Below, in pieces: positions 15,931 to 24,016 of a stretch of DNA of 24,055 nucleotides (position 1 is its first letter; the number at the start of each line of letters is the position of its first letter). Source of the DNA: DSXH01 sp020724325 (GTDB lineage: Bacteria; Bacteroidota; Ignavibacteria; Ignavibacteriales; Melioribacteraceae); the NCBI GenBank assembly GCA_040756515.1, contig JBFLYW010000041.1, positions 1 through 24,055 on the forward strand, given 5' to 3'. A program made the translations under genes and the position numbers. The notes beneath the pieces are model-generated. The model was not told the origin of the DNA. It searched no databases and saw nothing but the letters and a program-made list of their open reading frames with translations.

Positions 15931-16812
15931 ATGGCGTTAAAAGTATCGCGTGTAACATTTGGATTCTGGCGTGCTAAAAACTGGGGCTATTCAACTGTTG
16001 AATTGAGTGCGTTGGTTAATCAATGTATAGACCTGGGTGTAACTTCATTTGATCATGCTGATATTTATGGAGATTACGAATGTGAGGCGCTCTTTGGAAA
16101 TGTTTTGAAGCAAGACCCTTCTTTACGAAATAAAATAGAGATAGTTACCAAGTGCGGAATAAAGTTGTTGTCTTCCAAATTCCCGGAAAGAAAAATAAAA
16201 TATTATGACACAAGCAAGCATCATATAATTAGTTCGGTTGAAAGATCGCTTCAAAATTTGAATACAGATTATCTCGATCTCCTGTTGATTCACCGTCCGG
16301 ATCCATTTATGAATGCCGATGAAGTTGCCTCGGCATTTGAGGATTTGAAAAATTCTGGTAAGGTATTGGAATTCGGCGTTTCAAATTTTTTGCCTCATCA
16401 ATTAAGTCTGTTACAATCCAGATTAAGTTTTCCTTTAGCTGCAAATCAAATAGAAGTTTCGGTATTGAACCACGAACACTTTGATAACGGGAATGTTGAT
16501 TTTTTACAGGAAAGAAAAATTACACCTATGGTTTGGTCGCCTCTTGCCGGCGGAAAATTATTCTACGATAATTCGGAAAGAACGAATAATCTTCGTAACC
16601 TTTTAAATGAACTGGCAGGTAAATATAACACTGCCGGAATTGATACATTAGCCACTGCATGGTTATTTGCTCATCCAGCTGGCTTTGTTGTTGTTACCGG
16701 AAGCGGAAAGATAGAACGGATTAAATTGGCATTATCTAGCATGGAAATAGAGCTGGATCGCGAAGACTGGTTTAAAATTTGGGTAACCGCAAGGGGCACT
16801 GATGTAGCTTAG
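15931..16812 (+). CDS. ydhF: Aldo/keto reductase, YdhF type
   Basis: A 293-residue NAD(P)H-dependent oxidoreductase of the aldo/keto reductase superfamily. The ATG at 15931 has GGGAG seven bases upstream. The N-terminus lacks the usual long lead-in and begins at the first barrel strand. The catalytic tetrad is complete: Asp 41 and Tyr 46 in FDHADIYGDYECEALFG, Lys 74 in EIVTKCGI, and His 121 in LLLIHRPDP. FGVSNF and the cofactor-binding VTGSGKIERI near the C-terminus also match. The string FDHADIYG-YECEA-FG together with LLLIHRPDP and GSGKIER is characteristic of the YdhF branch. The physiological substrate is not established. It is divergent from the large exported hydrolase and convergent with the efflux operon. 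Confidence 0.9.
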   Translation: MALKVSRVTFGFWRAKNWGYSTVELSALVNQCIDLGVTSFDHADIYGDYECEALFGNVLKQDPSLRNKIEIVTKCGIKLLSSKFPERKIKYYDTSKHHIISSVERSLQNLNTDYLDLLLIHRPDPFMNADEVASAFEDLKNSGKVLEFGVSNFLPHQLSLLQSRLSFPLAANQIEVSVLNHEHFDNGNVDFLQERKITPMVWSPLAGGKLFYDNSERTNNLRNLLNELAGKYNTAGIDTLATAWLFAHPAGFVVVTGSGKIERIKLALSSMEIELDREDWFKIWVTARGTDVA

Positions 16813-16845
16813 TAAATGATCATTACGCGATGAGCGATTTTTTTT

Positions 16846-16926
16846 GCCACTAAGGCACTAAAACACCAAGTGTAAAAATAATTTTACTTGTTTTGATATT
16901 TCTTTGTGCTTTTGTGATTTGGAGGC
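16846..16926. repeat. Interspersed imperfect inverted repeat (GCCACTAAGGCACTAAAACAC type)
   Basis: GCCACTAAGGCACTAAAACA at the left is mirrored imperfectly by CTTTGTGCTTTTGTGATTTG..GGC at the right. It has the form of a dispersed hairpin repeat common between genes in Bacteroidota-group genomes (from recall). The gene-free stretch 16813-17211 between two convergent genes holds this element, the inverted repeat at 17080-17129, and otherwise nothing I can assign. Confidence 0.5.
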
Positions 16927-17079
16927 TAATGCTTTTTGAAGGTATGCATTACATCTGTTAGCAAATAGATTTTGATGAATATTTTTGAACTGTAATTAGT
17001 CTGTCGGATCACTGATCTTTAAATTGAGCAATCACTTCTGAGACAACCTCGACTAAGAAGTGTCATTTCAAAGCTCTAT

Positions 17080-17129
17080 AACCTTGAAGGTCATGAGGAA
17101 CTAAATAACAACGCTTGACCTTCAAGGTT
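17080..17129. repeat. Perfect 14-bp inverted repeat downstream of the TolC-type gene
   Basis: AACCTTGAAGGTCA (17080-17093) and TGACCTTCAAGGTT (17116-17129) are exact complements separated by 22 bases. It sits between convergent genes, so it may act as a bidirectional 3'-end hairpin, but no T run flanks it. A core of AAGTGTCATTTC...GAGGAACTA around its left arm resembles the repeat at 22567-22602, which suggests a mobile or dispersed repeat. Confidence 0.65.
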
Positions 17130-17211
17130 TAGTTTCTACTCGCCCGATCCGTTAACTGATGGACGGGATCGAAATGATAAACGATATTTTTCAAATGTTT
17201 CTATTACGCTA

Positions 17212-18540
17212 TTAGTATTCTGTATTTAAGAGTCCTAATACATTCATCAATTCAAACTGTTTAGTAAAATAACTGAACTGCGCCTGAATATCGTTATTCT
17301 GTGCCTGTAAATAATCCCTGAATGACTGCTGCAGCTCTATAAAAGTAGCCGAGCCAAGTTCGTAGTTCTCGCTTTTAATATTCCAATTCATTCTTGAGGC
17401 GACAAGACTTTTTTGTGTTACTTCAACCTGAGTCTTTGCTGTTTCAAGATCCAGCAAAGTATTCTTAACCTGGGCTTTAATTTCTTTTTCAAGAGCGTTC
17501 AAATCTTCTGTTACATTTTTAATCTGAACATCTGCTGAATGAGTTGCAAAATCTGTGTTCCAGTTGGAGAAGATAGGAAAGTTTAAGGAAAGACCGAGGC
17601 TAAAAATTCTTCTGTTGAAGAGATCGCCTGGTTTAATAGCGCTTGTAGAATATCTGTAACTTCCGCTTAATGTTGGAAAAAATCCCGAGCGTGCAATTGT
17701 AAGTTGATATAGAGCGCTTTCCAACTTCAGCTTTTGACTTTGATAATCTTTTCTATTCTTCAAAGCCGTATCGAATAATATTGCTTGATCTTCTTTGGTG
17801 TAATAGTTGAAATCAATTTCGTGTGGAGCTTCAAAAACATAATCGCCGGTAATATCGAGTGTTAAGTATTTCAATAAATTGATCTTGGCTTTTTCATAAT
17901 TGTTCTTTGCCTGAAGAAGAGATAGTTCAGAGTTGGCTGTTTGAACGTCCTGGAAATAGAGATCAGAAACAGTTATCATATTCAAATCGAGCATCTCTTT
18001 AATCTTTTCTGTTAGATTTTTGTTGTAAGTAAAATTCTCTTCCTGAAATTTAAGTAGGCGTTCGTAACTGATAATAGAGAAATAAAGACTTGCCGTTTGA
18101 AGAACTATATCCTGTTTCAGTTTATCGAAATCGAACAGGGCGGCATTAAGGTTTGCTTCTTTCTGCTTTATGTTGGCAAAGTTGGAAAGTCCGTTAAATA
18201 ATGTAACATTTCCGCTTGCCGAAAGTGAATAACTCCTGGAATCGATCTGTGAAGCGGGAATTATTTGTTCTCTTCCAAAAAAGTCGAGCTGGCTACCGCC
18301 GTCATCATTAGTTCTAGACCAGCCGAAGGACCCGCCAATGCTTAGTGTAGGAATAAGATCTCCAAAAGCATTTTTAACGCTCGCTTGCTGTGTAGAAAGA
18401 TTATTCTGCGATTTTACAAGACTAGTGTTGCTGTGCAAAGCAACTGAAATTGCGTAGTTCAATGTTAACTTCTTTTGTGCAAATGCAGTGGAAAAAAAGA
18501 TTAACATAATTACTACAAATAAATTTTTGATTTCTTTCAT
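17212..18540 (-). CDS. TolC-family outer-membrane efflux protein
   Basis: A 442-residue outer-membrane channel subunit with a signal peptide (residues 1-22, ending STAFAQ). Two similar halves are visible, each with long amphipathic heptad-rich helices (SVKNAFGDLIPTLSIGGSFGWS early, then SALYQLTIARSGFFPTLSGSYRYS). This is the internal repeat expected of TolC/OEP proteins. The C-terminal helix includes YELGSATFIELQQSFRDYLQAQND, a familiar OEP signature. It is expected to form a trimeric beta-barrel plus periplasmic tunnel that docks with the MacA-type adaptor. It is the last gene of the efflux operon, 59 bp after the permease. Substrate specificity cannot be read from sequence. Confidence 0.92.
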   Translation of the reverse strand: MKEIKNLFVVIMLIFFSTAFAQKKLTLNYAISVALHSNTSLVKSQNNLSTQQASVKNAFGDLIPTLSIGGSFGWSRTNDDGGSQLDFFGREQIIPASQIDSRSYSLSASGNVTLFNGLSNFANIKQKEANLNAALFDFDKLKQDIVLQTASLYFSIISYERLLKFQEENFTYNKNLTEKIKEMLDLNMITVSDLYFQDVQTANSELSLLQAKNNYEKAKINLLKYLTLDITGDYVFEAPHEIDFNYYTKEDQAILFDTALKNRKDYQSQKLKLESALYQLTIARSGFFPTLSGSYRYSTSAIKPGDLFNRRIFSLGLSLNFPIFSNWNTDFATHSADVQIKNVTEDLNALEKEIKAQVKNTLLDLETAKTQVEVTQKSLVASRMNWNIKSENYELGSATFIELQQSFRDYLQAQNNDIQAQFSYFTKQFELMNVLGLLNTEY

Positions 18541-18599
18541 TCTATGTCTCTAAATATTTTTCTGTAATAACATAATCATCTATAAATGATGAAAATATT

Positions 18600-19817
18600 T
18601 TATTCATACCGTAATGCATCAATAGGATTAAGTTTTGATGCTTTTCTAGCCGGGTAAAATCCGAAAAAGATTCCTATAGCCCCTGCAAATCCGAACGCAA
18701 GGAAAATTATTTCCGGCTGAATATTTGCCGCCTGACTCGTATAATTATTGAGAAGGTAAGCAACCGCAAAGGAGAGGGATATTCCCCAAATACCTCCAGC
18801 CATGCTTAATACAACTGCCTCGGTTAAAAATTGAATAAGAATATCGGATGCTCTCGCGCCGATTGATAGTCTAATTCCAATTTCTCGTGTGCGCTCTGTA
18901 ACCGAAACGAGCATAATATTCATAATACCAATACCGCCAACTATAAGAGAAACGCCGGCAACTGAGCCAAGCAAAATGGTTAAGATTTTGGAAGTCTCCG
19001 TTGCTGCAGTTGCAAGATCCGCTTGATCCTGAATTGAAAAGTCATCTTCCTCGCCCGGTGCCAGTTTGTGGGCTTCTCTCATAATTCTCCTTAGTTCTTC
19101 CTTTGCCTTGGGGATCTGGCTTGCAGATACTGCGCTTACTTGAATCGATCCTATAAACCTTCCGCCAGATAGTCTCTCATGAATTGTTCTCGATGGTGCT
19201 AAAATTATGTCGTCGTTGCTTGTACCTACAGAGGTCTGTCCTTTCTCGGCAAGAACACCAATAATTCTAAATGGAACGTTTCTAATTCTTACCTGCTGAC
19301 CGATTGGATCATCATCGGGAAAAAGATTCTTGGCAACTTCGGAACCGAGGACGCATACTTTTGCTCTTGCTACTACATCTCTTTCGGTAAAGAACTCGCC
19401 GGATTTAAGTCTCCACGATCTTATTTCCAGATAATCTTCAGACACGCCCTGTACCTGAGTAAACCAATTGCCAACGCCGCCAATAATCTGACCGCCAGAA
19501 CGTACTATTGGTGTAACGCCTGTAATAAGCGTGGCTTCGTCTTTAATTTTTTGAACATCATCAAAAGTAAATCTATTGAAAGAGCCCATCCCTCTGTTAA
19601 CACCGCCGCTGGCAGCAGCACCCGGCGTAATTATAATTAGGTTGGAACCTAAAGAAGAAATCTGATTTTCAACCTGTTTTTGTGCACCATCGCCTATTGC
19701 AACCATTACAACTACAGCCGCAACACCAATAATAATTCCAAGTGCTGTAAGTAGACTTCTCATTCTCGATTTCATTATGCTTCTAAAAGCAACCTTTAAA
19801 ATATTTTTTACTTGCAT
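18600..19817 (-). CDS. MacB-type ABC transporter permease
   Basis: A 405-residue inner-membrane permease of the MacB/FtsX class. It has one N-terminal transmembrane helix (about residues 22-42, LLTALGIIIGVAAVVVMVAIG), a large periplasmic MacB_PCD domain (~45-270), and three C-terminal helices (ILTILLGSVAGVSLIVGGIGIMN, the LTEAVVLSMAGG region, and IIFLAFGFAGAIGIFFGFYPA). The motif ERTREIGIRLSIGA after the second helix is diagnostic. MacB proteins drive transport by mechanotransmission: ATP hydrolysis in the cytoplasm moves the periplasmic domain rather than passing substrate through the membrane. Unlike E. coli MacB, the ATPase is a separate gene, ending two bases upstream. The ribosome site AGGAGG lies inside the end of that gene, which suggests translational coupling. 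Confidence 0.93.
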   Translation of the reverse strand: MQVKNILKVAFRSIMKSRMRSLLTALGIIIGVAAVVVMVAIGDGAQKQVENQISSLGSNLIIITPGAAASGGVNRGMGSFNRFTFDDVQKIKDEATLITGVTPIVRSGGQIIGGVGNWFTQVQGVSEDYLEIRSWRLKSGEFFTERDVVARAKVCVLGSEVAKNLFPDDDPIGQQVRIRNVPFRIIGVLAEKGQTSVGTSNDDIILAPSRTIHERLSGGRFIGSIQVSAVSASQIPKAKEELRRIMREAHKLAPGEEDDFSIQDQADLATAATETSKILTILLGSVAGVSLIVGGIGIMNIMLVSVTERTREIGIRLSIGARASDILIQFLTEAVVLSMAGGIWGISLSFAVAYLLNNYTSQAANIQPEIIFLAFGFAGAIGIFFGFYPARKASKLNPIDALRYE

Positions 19818-19819
19818 AA

Positions 19820-20581
19820 TTATTCCTCCTCTACCCTAAGAACGGAATCTTCAACTAATTTTTTTATTACATCTTTTCCATACTGTCTGTTTTTAATAGC
19901 AAAATCCTTTATCACTTTTCCGTCTTTCATCTCAATAATACGTTTTGCAAAAAGGGCAAAGTCGCGTTCGTGTGTAACTAATACAATTGTAATTCCTTCA
20001 TCATTCAATTCCTGGAATACCGAAAAGACTTCTACCGAAGTTCTGCTATCGAGATTTCCGGTGGGCTCATCTGCTAATATTAAAGAAGGTTCGTTTACAA
20101 GTGCGCGGGCAATTGCAACTCTTTGCTGCTGTCCTCCGGAAAGCTGACTCGGCACATGATGCATTCTATCTCCCAATCCCACTCTTTCTAATGTACTCAT
20201 TGCTTTTGCGACGGGGTCTTTTATTGCGCGGGTTCTATCGTAAAGCAGAGGTAATTCAACATTCTCAAGAGCCGTTGTTCTAGACAATAAATTAAAACCC
20301 TGGAACACAAACCCGATTTTACGGTTTCTTATGGCAGCATACTCATTTGGCGTAAATTTGCTTGTATCCTGTCCGTCAATGTAATACTCGCCCGAAGTCG
20401 GTTTATCCAGGCAACCCATTAAATTCATTAAAGTAGATTTACCGGAACCGGAAGCTCCCATTATAGCAACGAACTCGCCTTCATCAATGTTGATATCAAC
20501 TTTTCTTAATGCATGTACTTCTACTTCTCCAATAGAATAAGTTTTGGACAATCCGGAAGTTCTGATAATACTTTTAGCCAA
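19820..20581 (-). CDS. MacB/LolD-type ABC transporter ATPase
   Basis: A 253-residue nucleotide-binding subunit. Walker A is GASGSGKST (residues 42-50), the Q-loop is FVFQGFNLL, the signature is LSGGQQQR (147-154), Walker B is LILADEP (167-173), and the switch His is in LVTHE (204). The sequence STLMNLMGCLDKPTSGEY is typical of the MacB/LolD/YknY group. The start is a TTG at 20581 with GGAGG six bases upstream; no ATG fits better, so the alternative start decides the N-terminus (first residues MAKSIIRTSGLSKTY). It pairs with the adjacent permease, powers the efflux complex from the cytoplasmic face, and lies 11 bp after the adaptor gene. Confidence 0.94.
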   Translation of the reverse strand: MAKSIIRTSGLSKTYSIGEVEVHALRKVDINIDEGEFVAIMGASGSGKSTLMNLMGCLDKPTSGEYYIDGQDTSKFTPNEYAAIRNRKIGFVFQGFNLLSRTTALENVELPLLYDRTRAIKDPVAKAMSTLERVGLGDRMHHVPSQLSGGQQQRVAIARALVNEPSLILADEPTGNLDSRTSVEVFSVFQELNDEGITIVLVTHERDFALFAKRIIEMKDGKVIKDFAIKNRQYGKDVIKKLVEDSVLRVEEE

Positions 20582-20592
20582 AGTGAACCTCC

Positions 20593-21885
20593 TTAAAAAC
20601 CCCGCCCAAATCCCGGAGGTCTATTCTGTTGTGTTGGGTTTAATGGATTTGTTGAGGTTGTTATTGATTCCGGTTCAACAATACCTGTAATTAATTTCAT
20701 TCCTTCTTTAATGTTTCTGCTTCTAACAATTTCAGTATTTTTTCCATCGGTTATGCCAAGGAATACCATTCCCATCGCAAGTTGATCATTTTCATTAAGA
20801 TACCAGACTCTTCCAAAATTTCTGTTGCGTCCTTGTTGACCGCCTCTCTGAAAATTCATTCCGTTACTTAAACCGGTTCCTCTCTGGCTAAATTCCATTC
20901 CTCTGTTCTTTAAGCTGTCTGGCATGTTCTTTAATTGTTCTTCCATTCGTTTTGTATATTCTTCCATCATTTCGTCCGGCGGTGTAAATCGTAATGCTAC
21001 ATTCGACACAATAAGAACATCATCTTTTTCTGCTATAAAAAAATCAACCGTCGCCGTCATACCCGGCAAAAGCAGTCTTTCATTATTGTCTGCTTTTATA
21101 ACAACGGTATAGTTTACAACGTTTTGAATAGTCTGAGGGCTTAATCGTATCTGCGATACTTCCCCTTCAAATTTTTTGTCCTGGAAGGATTGCACGGTAA
21201 AATGAACTTTCTGACCAATTCTAATTTGCCCGATGTCGCTCTCGTCAACATTTGCCAGAATTCTCATTGAAGAGAGATCTTCAACCATAGTAAATAAAGT
21301 TGGCGCAGATAAACTTGCTGCTACGGTTTGTCCCTGTTCTACATTTCGATTTATGATCTTACCTGAAATAGGAGCGGTAATAAATGCATATTCAAGATTT
21401 GTCTTCGCTTTTTCTAATGCAAACTCGGAAGATTTTAAGGATGCCATCGCAGTTTCAATTTGAGTTTTCGAAGCAATAAAATCCAACTCACTTATAAATT
21501 TCTTTTCGTAAAGCCGTTTATTTCGTTCGTGCTTTGCCAGCGCTTCGTTATACTGCGCTTTTGTTCTTTCCAATAATGCTTGCTGATCCCTTACCTGTGC
21601 AGCAAGTAAAGTAGTGTCAATTAATGCGAGAAGCCGACCTTTGCTTACTTCGTCATTAAAATCGACATATAATTTTGCAATTCTACCCGAAACTTGAGTT
21701 CCAACTTCAACCGTGGATAATGCTTCTAAGGTTCCTGTGCTTGTAATAGTATTGGTTATTTTACCTTTTTTAACTTCAACAAAATTGAATTTGCTTTCTT
21801 CAGAACCGCCATTACTAAATAAAAAGAACGCAAAAACTACTACGGCAATAGCAATTATGCCATAAACAAATTTTTTCTTTTTCAT
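20593..21885 (-). CDS. macA: MacA-type periplasmic adaptor (membrane fusion protein)
   Basis: A 430-residue adaptor anchored by an N-terminal helix (KKKKFVYGIIAIAVVVFAFF). The split biotinyl-lipoyl domain is visible at VEVGTQVSGRIAKLYVDFNDEVSKG and later at ITAPISGKIINRNVEQGQTV. They flank an alpha-hairpin with heptads (about residues 105-165) that docks onto the TolC-type partner. A beta-barrel region follows (MRILANVDESDIGQI). The C-terminal domain carries an unusual low-complexity Gln/Gly/Arg/Asn-rich stretch (about residues 340-375, RGTGLSNGMNFQRGGQQGRNRN) and ends PPGFGRGF. No lipobox is present. It works with the ABC pair and the TolC-type protein as a tripartite exporter. Macrolides, peptides or lipids are possible substrates; none can be chosen from sequence. 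Confidence 0.92.
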   Translation of the reverse strand: MKKKKFVYGIIAIAVVVFAFFLFSNGGSEESKFNFVEVKKGKITNTITSTGTLEALSTVEVGTQVSGRIAKLYVDFNDEVSKGRLLALIDTTLLAAQVRDQQALLERTKAQYNEALAKHERNKRLYEKKFISELDFIASKTQIETAMASLKSSEFALEKAKTNLEYAFITAPISGKIINRNVEQGQTVAASLSAPTLFTMVEDLSSMRILANVDESDIGQIRIGQKVHFTVQSFQDKKFEGEVSQIRLSPQTIQNVVNYTVVIKADNNERLLLPGMTATVDFFIAEKDDVLIVSNVALRFTPPDEMMEEYTKRMEEQLKNMPDSLKNRGMEFSQRGTGLSNGMNFQRGGQQGRNRNFGRVWYLNENDQLAMGMVFLGITDGKNTEIVRSRNIKEGMKLITGIVEPESITTSTNPLNPTQQNRPPGFGRGF

Positions 21886-21920
21886 TACAATGCCTTATAG
21901 AGAATTAGTAATCGATAAAA

Positions 21921-22280
21921 TTAATTTCCGCCCGGACGCATCTGTTGTCTTCTGGATTGCATCTCTTCAAGATATTTCTTGTATTCAGCTTTCTGTTTTT
22001 CATTCAACACTTTTTCTACTTTCTTATTAGTTTCTTCTCTTAGCTTCATCATTTGTTCTCTCATCTGTTCTCTATCTCCGCCGCCGCCGAACATACCCTG
22101 CATCTGCTCCGACTGCTTAATAAATATATCTTCAATTTGTTTTGTTTGTTTTTCGTCCAGTTTAAGTCTCTCTTTCAATTCTTTTGTACGTTCCTTTGGA
22201 TCAAATCTTGGCTGTGCAACTCCAACCGATATTGTAACAGTAAGAAGTAAAACGAGTAATAACAATCTGCCTAACATTTT
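21921..22280 (-). CDS. Spy/CpxP-like small exported protein
   Basis: A 119-residue protein with a signal peptide (LLLLVLLLTVTISVGVAQ) and an all-helical, highly charged mature part. The frame also offers an ATG at 22289, but GGAG six bases before the ATG at 22280 favours the shorter form (start MLGRLLL). The mature part holds KERTKELKERLKLDEKQTKQIEDIF and a second helix KVEKVLNEKQKAEYKKYLEEM, the pattern of Spy/CpxP-type periplasmic proteins with their LTxxQ-like turns (here LKLDEKQ and LNEKQ). A GGGGD patch (residues ~66-70) separates the helices. Family members act as chaperones or envelope-stress sensors. It is the first gene of the efflux operon, 35 bp before the adaptor, so it may report envelope stress or protect the exporter. 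That role is inferred. Confidence 0.72.
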   Translation of the reverse strand, partial: KMLGRLLLLVLLLTVTISVGVAQPRFDPKERTKELKERLKLDEKQTKQIEDIFIKQSEQMQGMFGGGGDREQMREQMMKLREETNKKVEKVLNEKQKAEYKKYLEEMQSRRQQMRPGGN

Positions 22281-22327
22281 ATACTCCATTATTTTGTTGA
22301 AACTAACAATTAATAAATTGATTTGTA

Positions 22328-22343
22328 AAACTAATTTTAGTTT
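22328..22343 (-). promoter_or_regulatory. Possible operator upstream of the efflux operon
   Basis: AAACTA and TAGTTT are perfect 6-bp arms with a 4-bp spacer, inside a longer imperfect palindrome (GTAAAACTA...TAGTTTAC). It lies about 50 bp before the first gene of the operon, where a regulator could bind. The AT-rich context makes chance occurrence likely. Confidence 0.25.
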
Positions 22344-22568
22344 ACCAATTAAACTACATTTTTAACGATAACCAATCATAAAGACAATTAAACCGACATC
22401 GTGGTTTAATGAATAAAATAAAAATTTTTTTATGGACTTTTTCTGAATAGATTTTTTTGCCGGTATTAAGCTTCAAAATATTTCCTTATGAACTCTTTTT
22501 AACATACGCAATCACGTGTCGGGAGAAGGAGAAATGTTATTTCGAATCCCGCAAGGCGGGATGAGAAG

Positions 22569-22676
22569 TGTCATTCCGAAGGAACGAAGTGACTGAGGAA
22601 CTACGGATAGATTCTTCACCTCACTTCGTTCGGTTCAGAATGACAGTACGCTTTCTATATTGTCATTCTGAGGCAC
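22569..22676. repeat. Interspersed inverted repeat (TGTCATTC...GAATGACA)
   Basis: TGTCATTCCGAAGGAACGAA (from 22569) is mirrored by TTCGTT..GGTTCAGAATGACA (ending 22645), and a third TGTCATTCTGA begins at 22661. A GC hairpin ATCCCGC/GCGGGAT lies just upstream (22546-22562). This pattern (GTCATTC, CGAAGGAACGAAGTGA, GAGGAA) is familiar as an intergenic repeat in Bacteroidota-group genomes (from recall). The gene-free stretch 22281-22940 holds this repeat, the possible operator at its left end and the IS-associated structure at its right end. Confidence 0.6.
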
Positions 22677-22734
22677 ATTAAAAAGCCTTACTTTTATTTT
22701 TCATAATAGTGACGTTGCAGCCCATCAGAATTTC

Positions 22735-22891
22735 GCAAGCAGTGTAGCAGTTAACTGATTGATGCCTCGACCCTGTCGGAATACTCGTTCTTGAGGCTTG
22801 CTCTGGTGATTGTCATTTTTTATTTGGTGCCAATTCTGTTTTTCCTTCAGTGCCCGAGTAGCAGTATACTGCTTTAGTACAATCACCGGGC
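22735..22891 (+). ncRNA. Candidate IS110 bridge-RNA region
   Basis: It lies immediately upstream of the IS110-type transposase remnant, where IS110-group elements encode the bridge RNA that pairs with target and donor DNA. Two stem systems are visible. The first is GCAAGC (22735-22740) with GCTTGC (22796-22801), or alternatively GCCTC (22764-22768) with GAGGC (22793-22797). The second is GGTGATTGT (22805-22813) with ACAATCACC (22879-22887), nine perfect pairs. Inside the second, AGCAGT (22860-22865) pairs with ACTGCT (22868-22873), and GCCCG/CGGGC is an alternative. The large internal loops fit target- and donor-binding loops. The transposase is dead, so any such RNA would be a relic or act with another copy. 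Confidence 0.45.
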
Positions 22892-22940
22892 TTACGATGT
22901 TCTGTATAATCTTTCCATTAACAAACATTGAGTAACTACT

Positions 22941-23954
22941 ATGGCTTCATTAAACAAAATCAATCCCAACTCTGCCGGTATTGATATCGGCTCATCAAAA
23001 ATTTTCATTGCTGTTGAAGACTGTGAAGTTAAATCATGCAACACATTCACAGACGATTACTTAAAGGCAATCGTATATCTGAAAGAACACAAGGTTACAT
23101 CCGTTGCGATGGCATCAACCGGTGTCTATTGGATTCCACTTTTTGAACTGCTTGAATCATCCGATATAGAAGTCTGCCTTGTAAACGGCAGAGACGTTAA
23201 AAACGTCCCAGGCAGAAAGAGTGATGTTGCCGACTGCCAATGGATTCAGCAGCTGTACAGCTAAGGTCTTCTTCGCAATTCTTTTATTCCTTCGCAGCAT
23301 ATTCGCACTCTTAGAACATTCGAACGTCAAAAAAAGTCAATCTTCAGCTTGCTAGCGACCACATCAGACGTGCTCACAAATCTCTAGAATTTATGAATAT
23401 TAAACTTCACAACGTAATCACTAAGAATAACGGTAAAAGTGGAATGGCTCTTCTTAATGCTATTATAGCCGGTAGCCATAAAACCAAAAAAAGCTTGCAG
23501 CTTTTTGTGAAGATTCGATCCTTAAGAAAGATGCTGTAATTGATCATTAAAAGGTAATTTCTCAGATAAAAATATCTTTCTTCTTAAAACAAATTATCTC
23601 TGAAGAAGATACTGACCTTTCCAAATTCCAGACTGAAGAACATTTTACTTCTTGGATCGGTTTAGCACCAAACACACATTAGTTCGGTATATCATTCAAA
23701 AAAGCAAGATACGTAACTCTTCTAACGCTGGGCAAATTTTCAGAATTACTGCTCAAACTCTTGTATTAAGTAAGCACAATGCAATTGGAGCTTTTTACAG
23801 AAGAATACAGTTCAAAAAAGGGAAGCTTACTTCTATTAAGTCTGCAAGAAAACTTGCCGCACTATATTACATTGCAATGACTAAAGGTATCGATTGCGTT
23901 GAATATAGTATTCAACAGTACGGTAAAAAGGGGAGTGTAAAAAATCTTGTGTAA
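22941..23954 (+). pseudogene. IS110-family transposase, degenerate
   Basis: Starts at the ATG at 22941 (MASLNKINPNSAGIDIGSSK). The N-terminal DEDD/RuvC-like domain has the first Asp in GIDIGSSK and the family signature NVPGRKSDVADCQWIQQL. An in-frame TAA follows at 23262-23264, and the same frame then continues with GLLRNSFIPSQHIRTLRTFERQ. Another frame gives LQLASDHIRRAHKSLEF and KSGMALLNAIIAGSHKTKK. A third gives DLSKFQTEEHFTSWIGLAPN. The final frame carries the Transposase_20-like end (AHQTLV-type helix ITAQTLVLSKHNAIGAFYRR, then KLAALYYIAMTKG) up to 23954. The segment between IIAGSH and the C-terminal domain is shorter than in intact family members, so a deletion is likely as well as a stop and at least three frame changes. 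IS110-group elements lack long terminal repeats, so the ends cannot be fixed here. Confidence 0.88.
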
Positions 23955-23971
23955 ATGGTTAATAAGGAGGT

Positions 23972-24016
23972 AGAAGCTAAGCGGAGTGAGGCGTAGCCGA
24001 ACGTAGCTTAGCTTCT
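23972..24016. repeat. Hairpin repeat near the right edge
   Basis: AGAAGCTAAGC (23972-23982) and GCTTAGCTTCT (24006-24016) are perfect 11-bp arms, with GGC/GCC pairing possible in the loop. A wider pair TGGTTAA (23956-23962) and TTAACCA (24047-24053) surrounds it. It looks like a REP-like dispersed hairpin or a small non-autonomous element beside the decayed IS110 gene. No second copy is in the window. Confidence 0.5.

Noticed and set aside
22725..22928. A 67-codon open frame on the minus strand upstream of the transposase
   Set aside because: No recognisable protein features, it overlaps the stem-forming region proposed as bridge RNA, and it has no convincing ribosome site.
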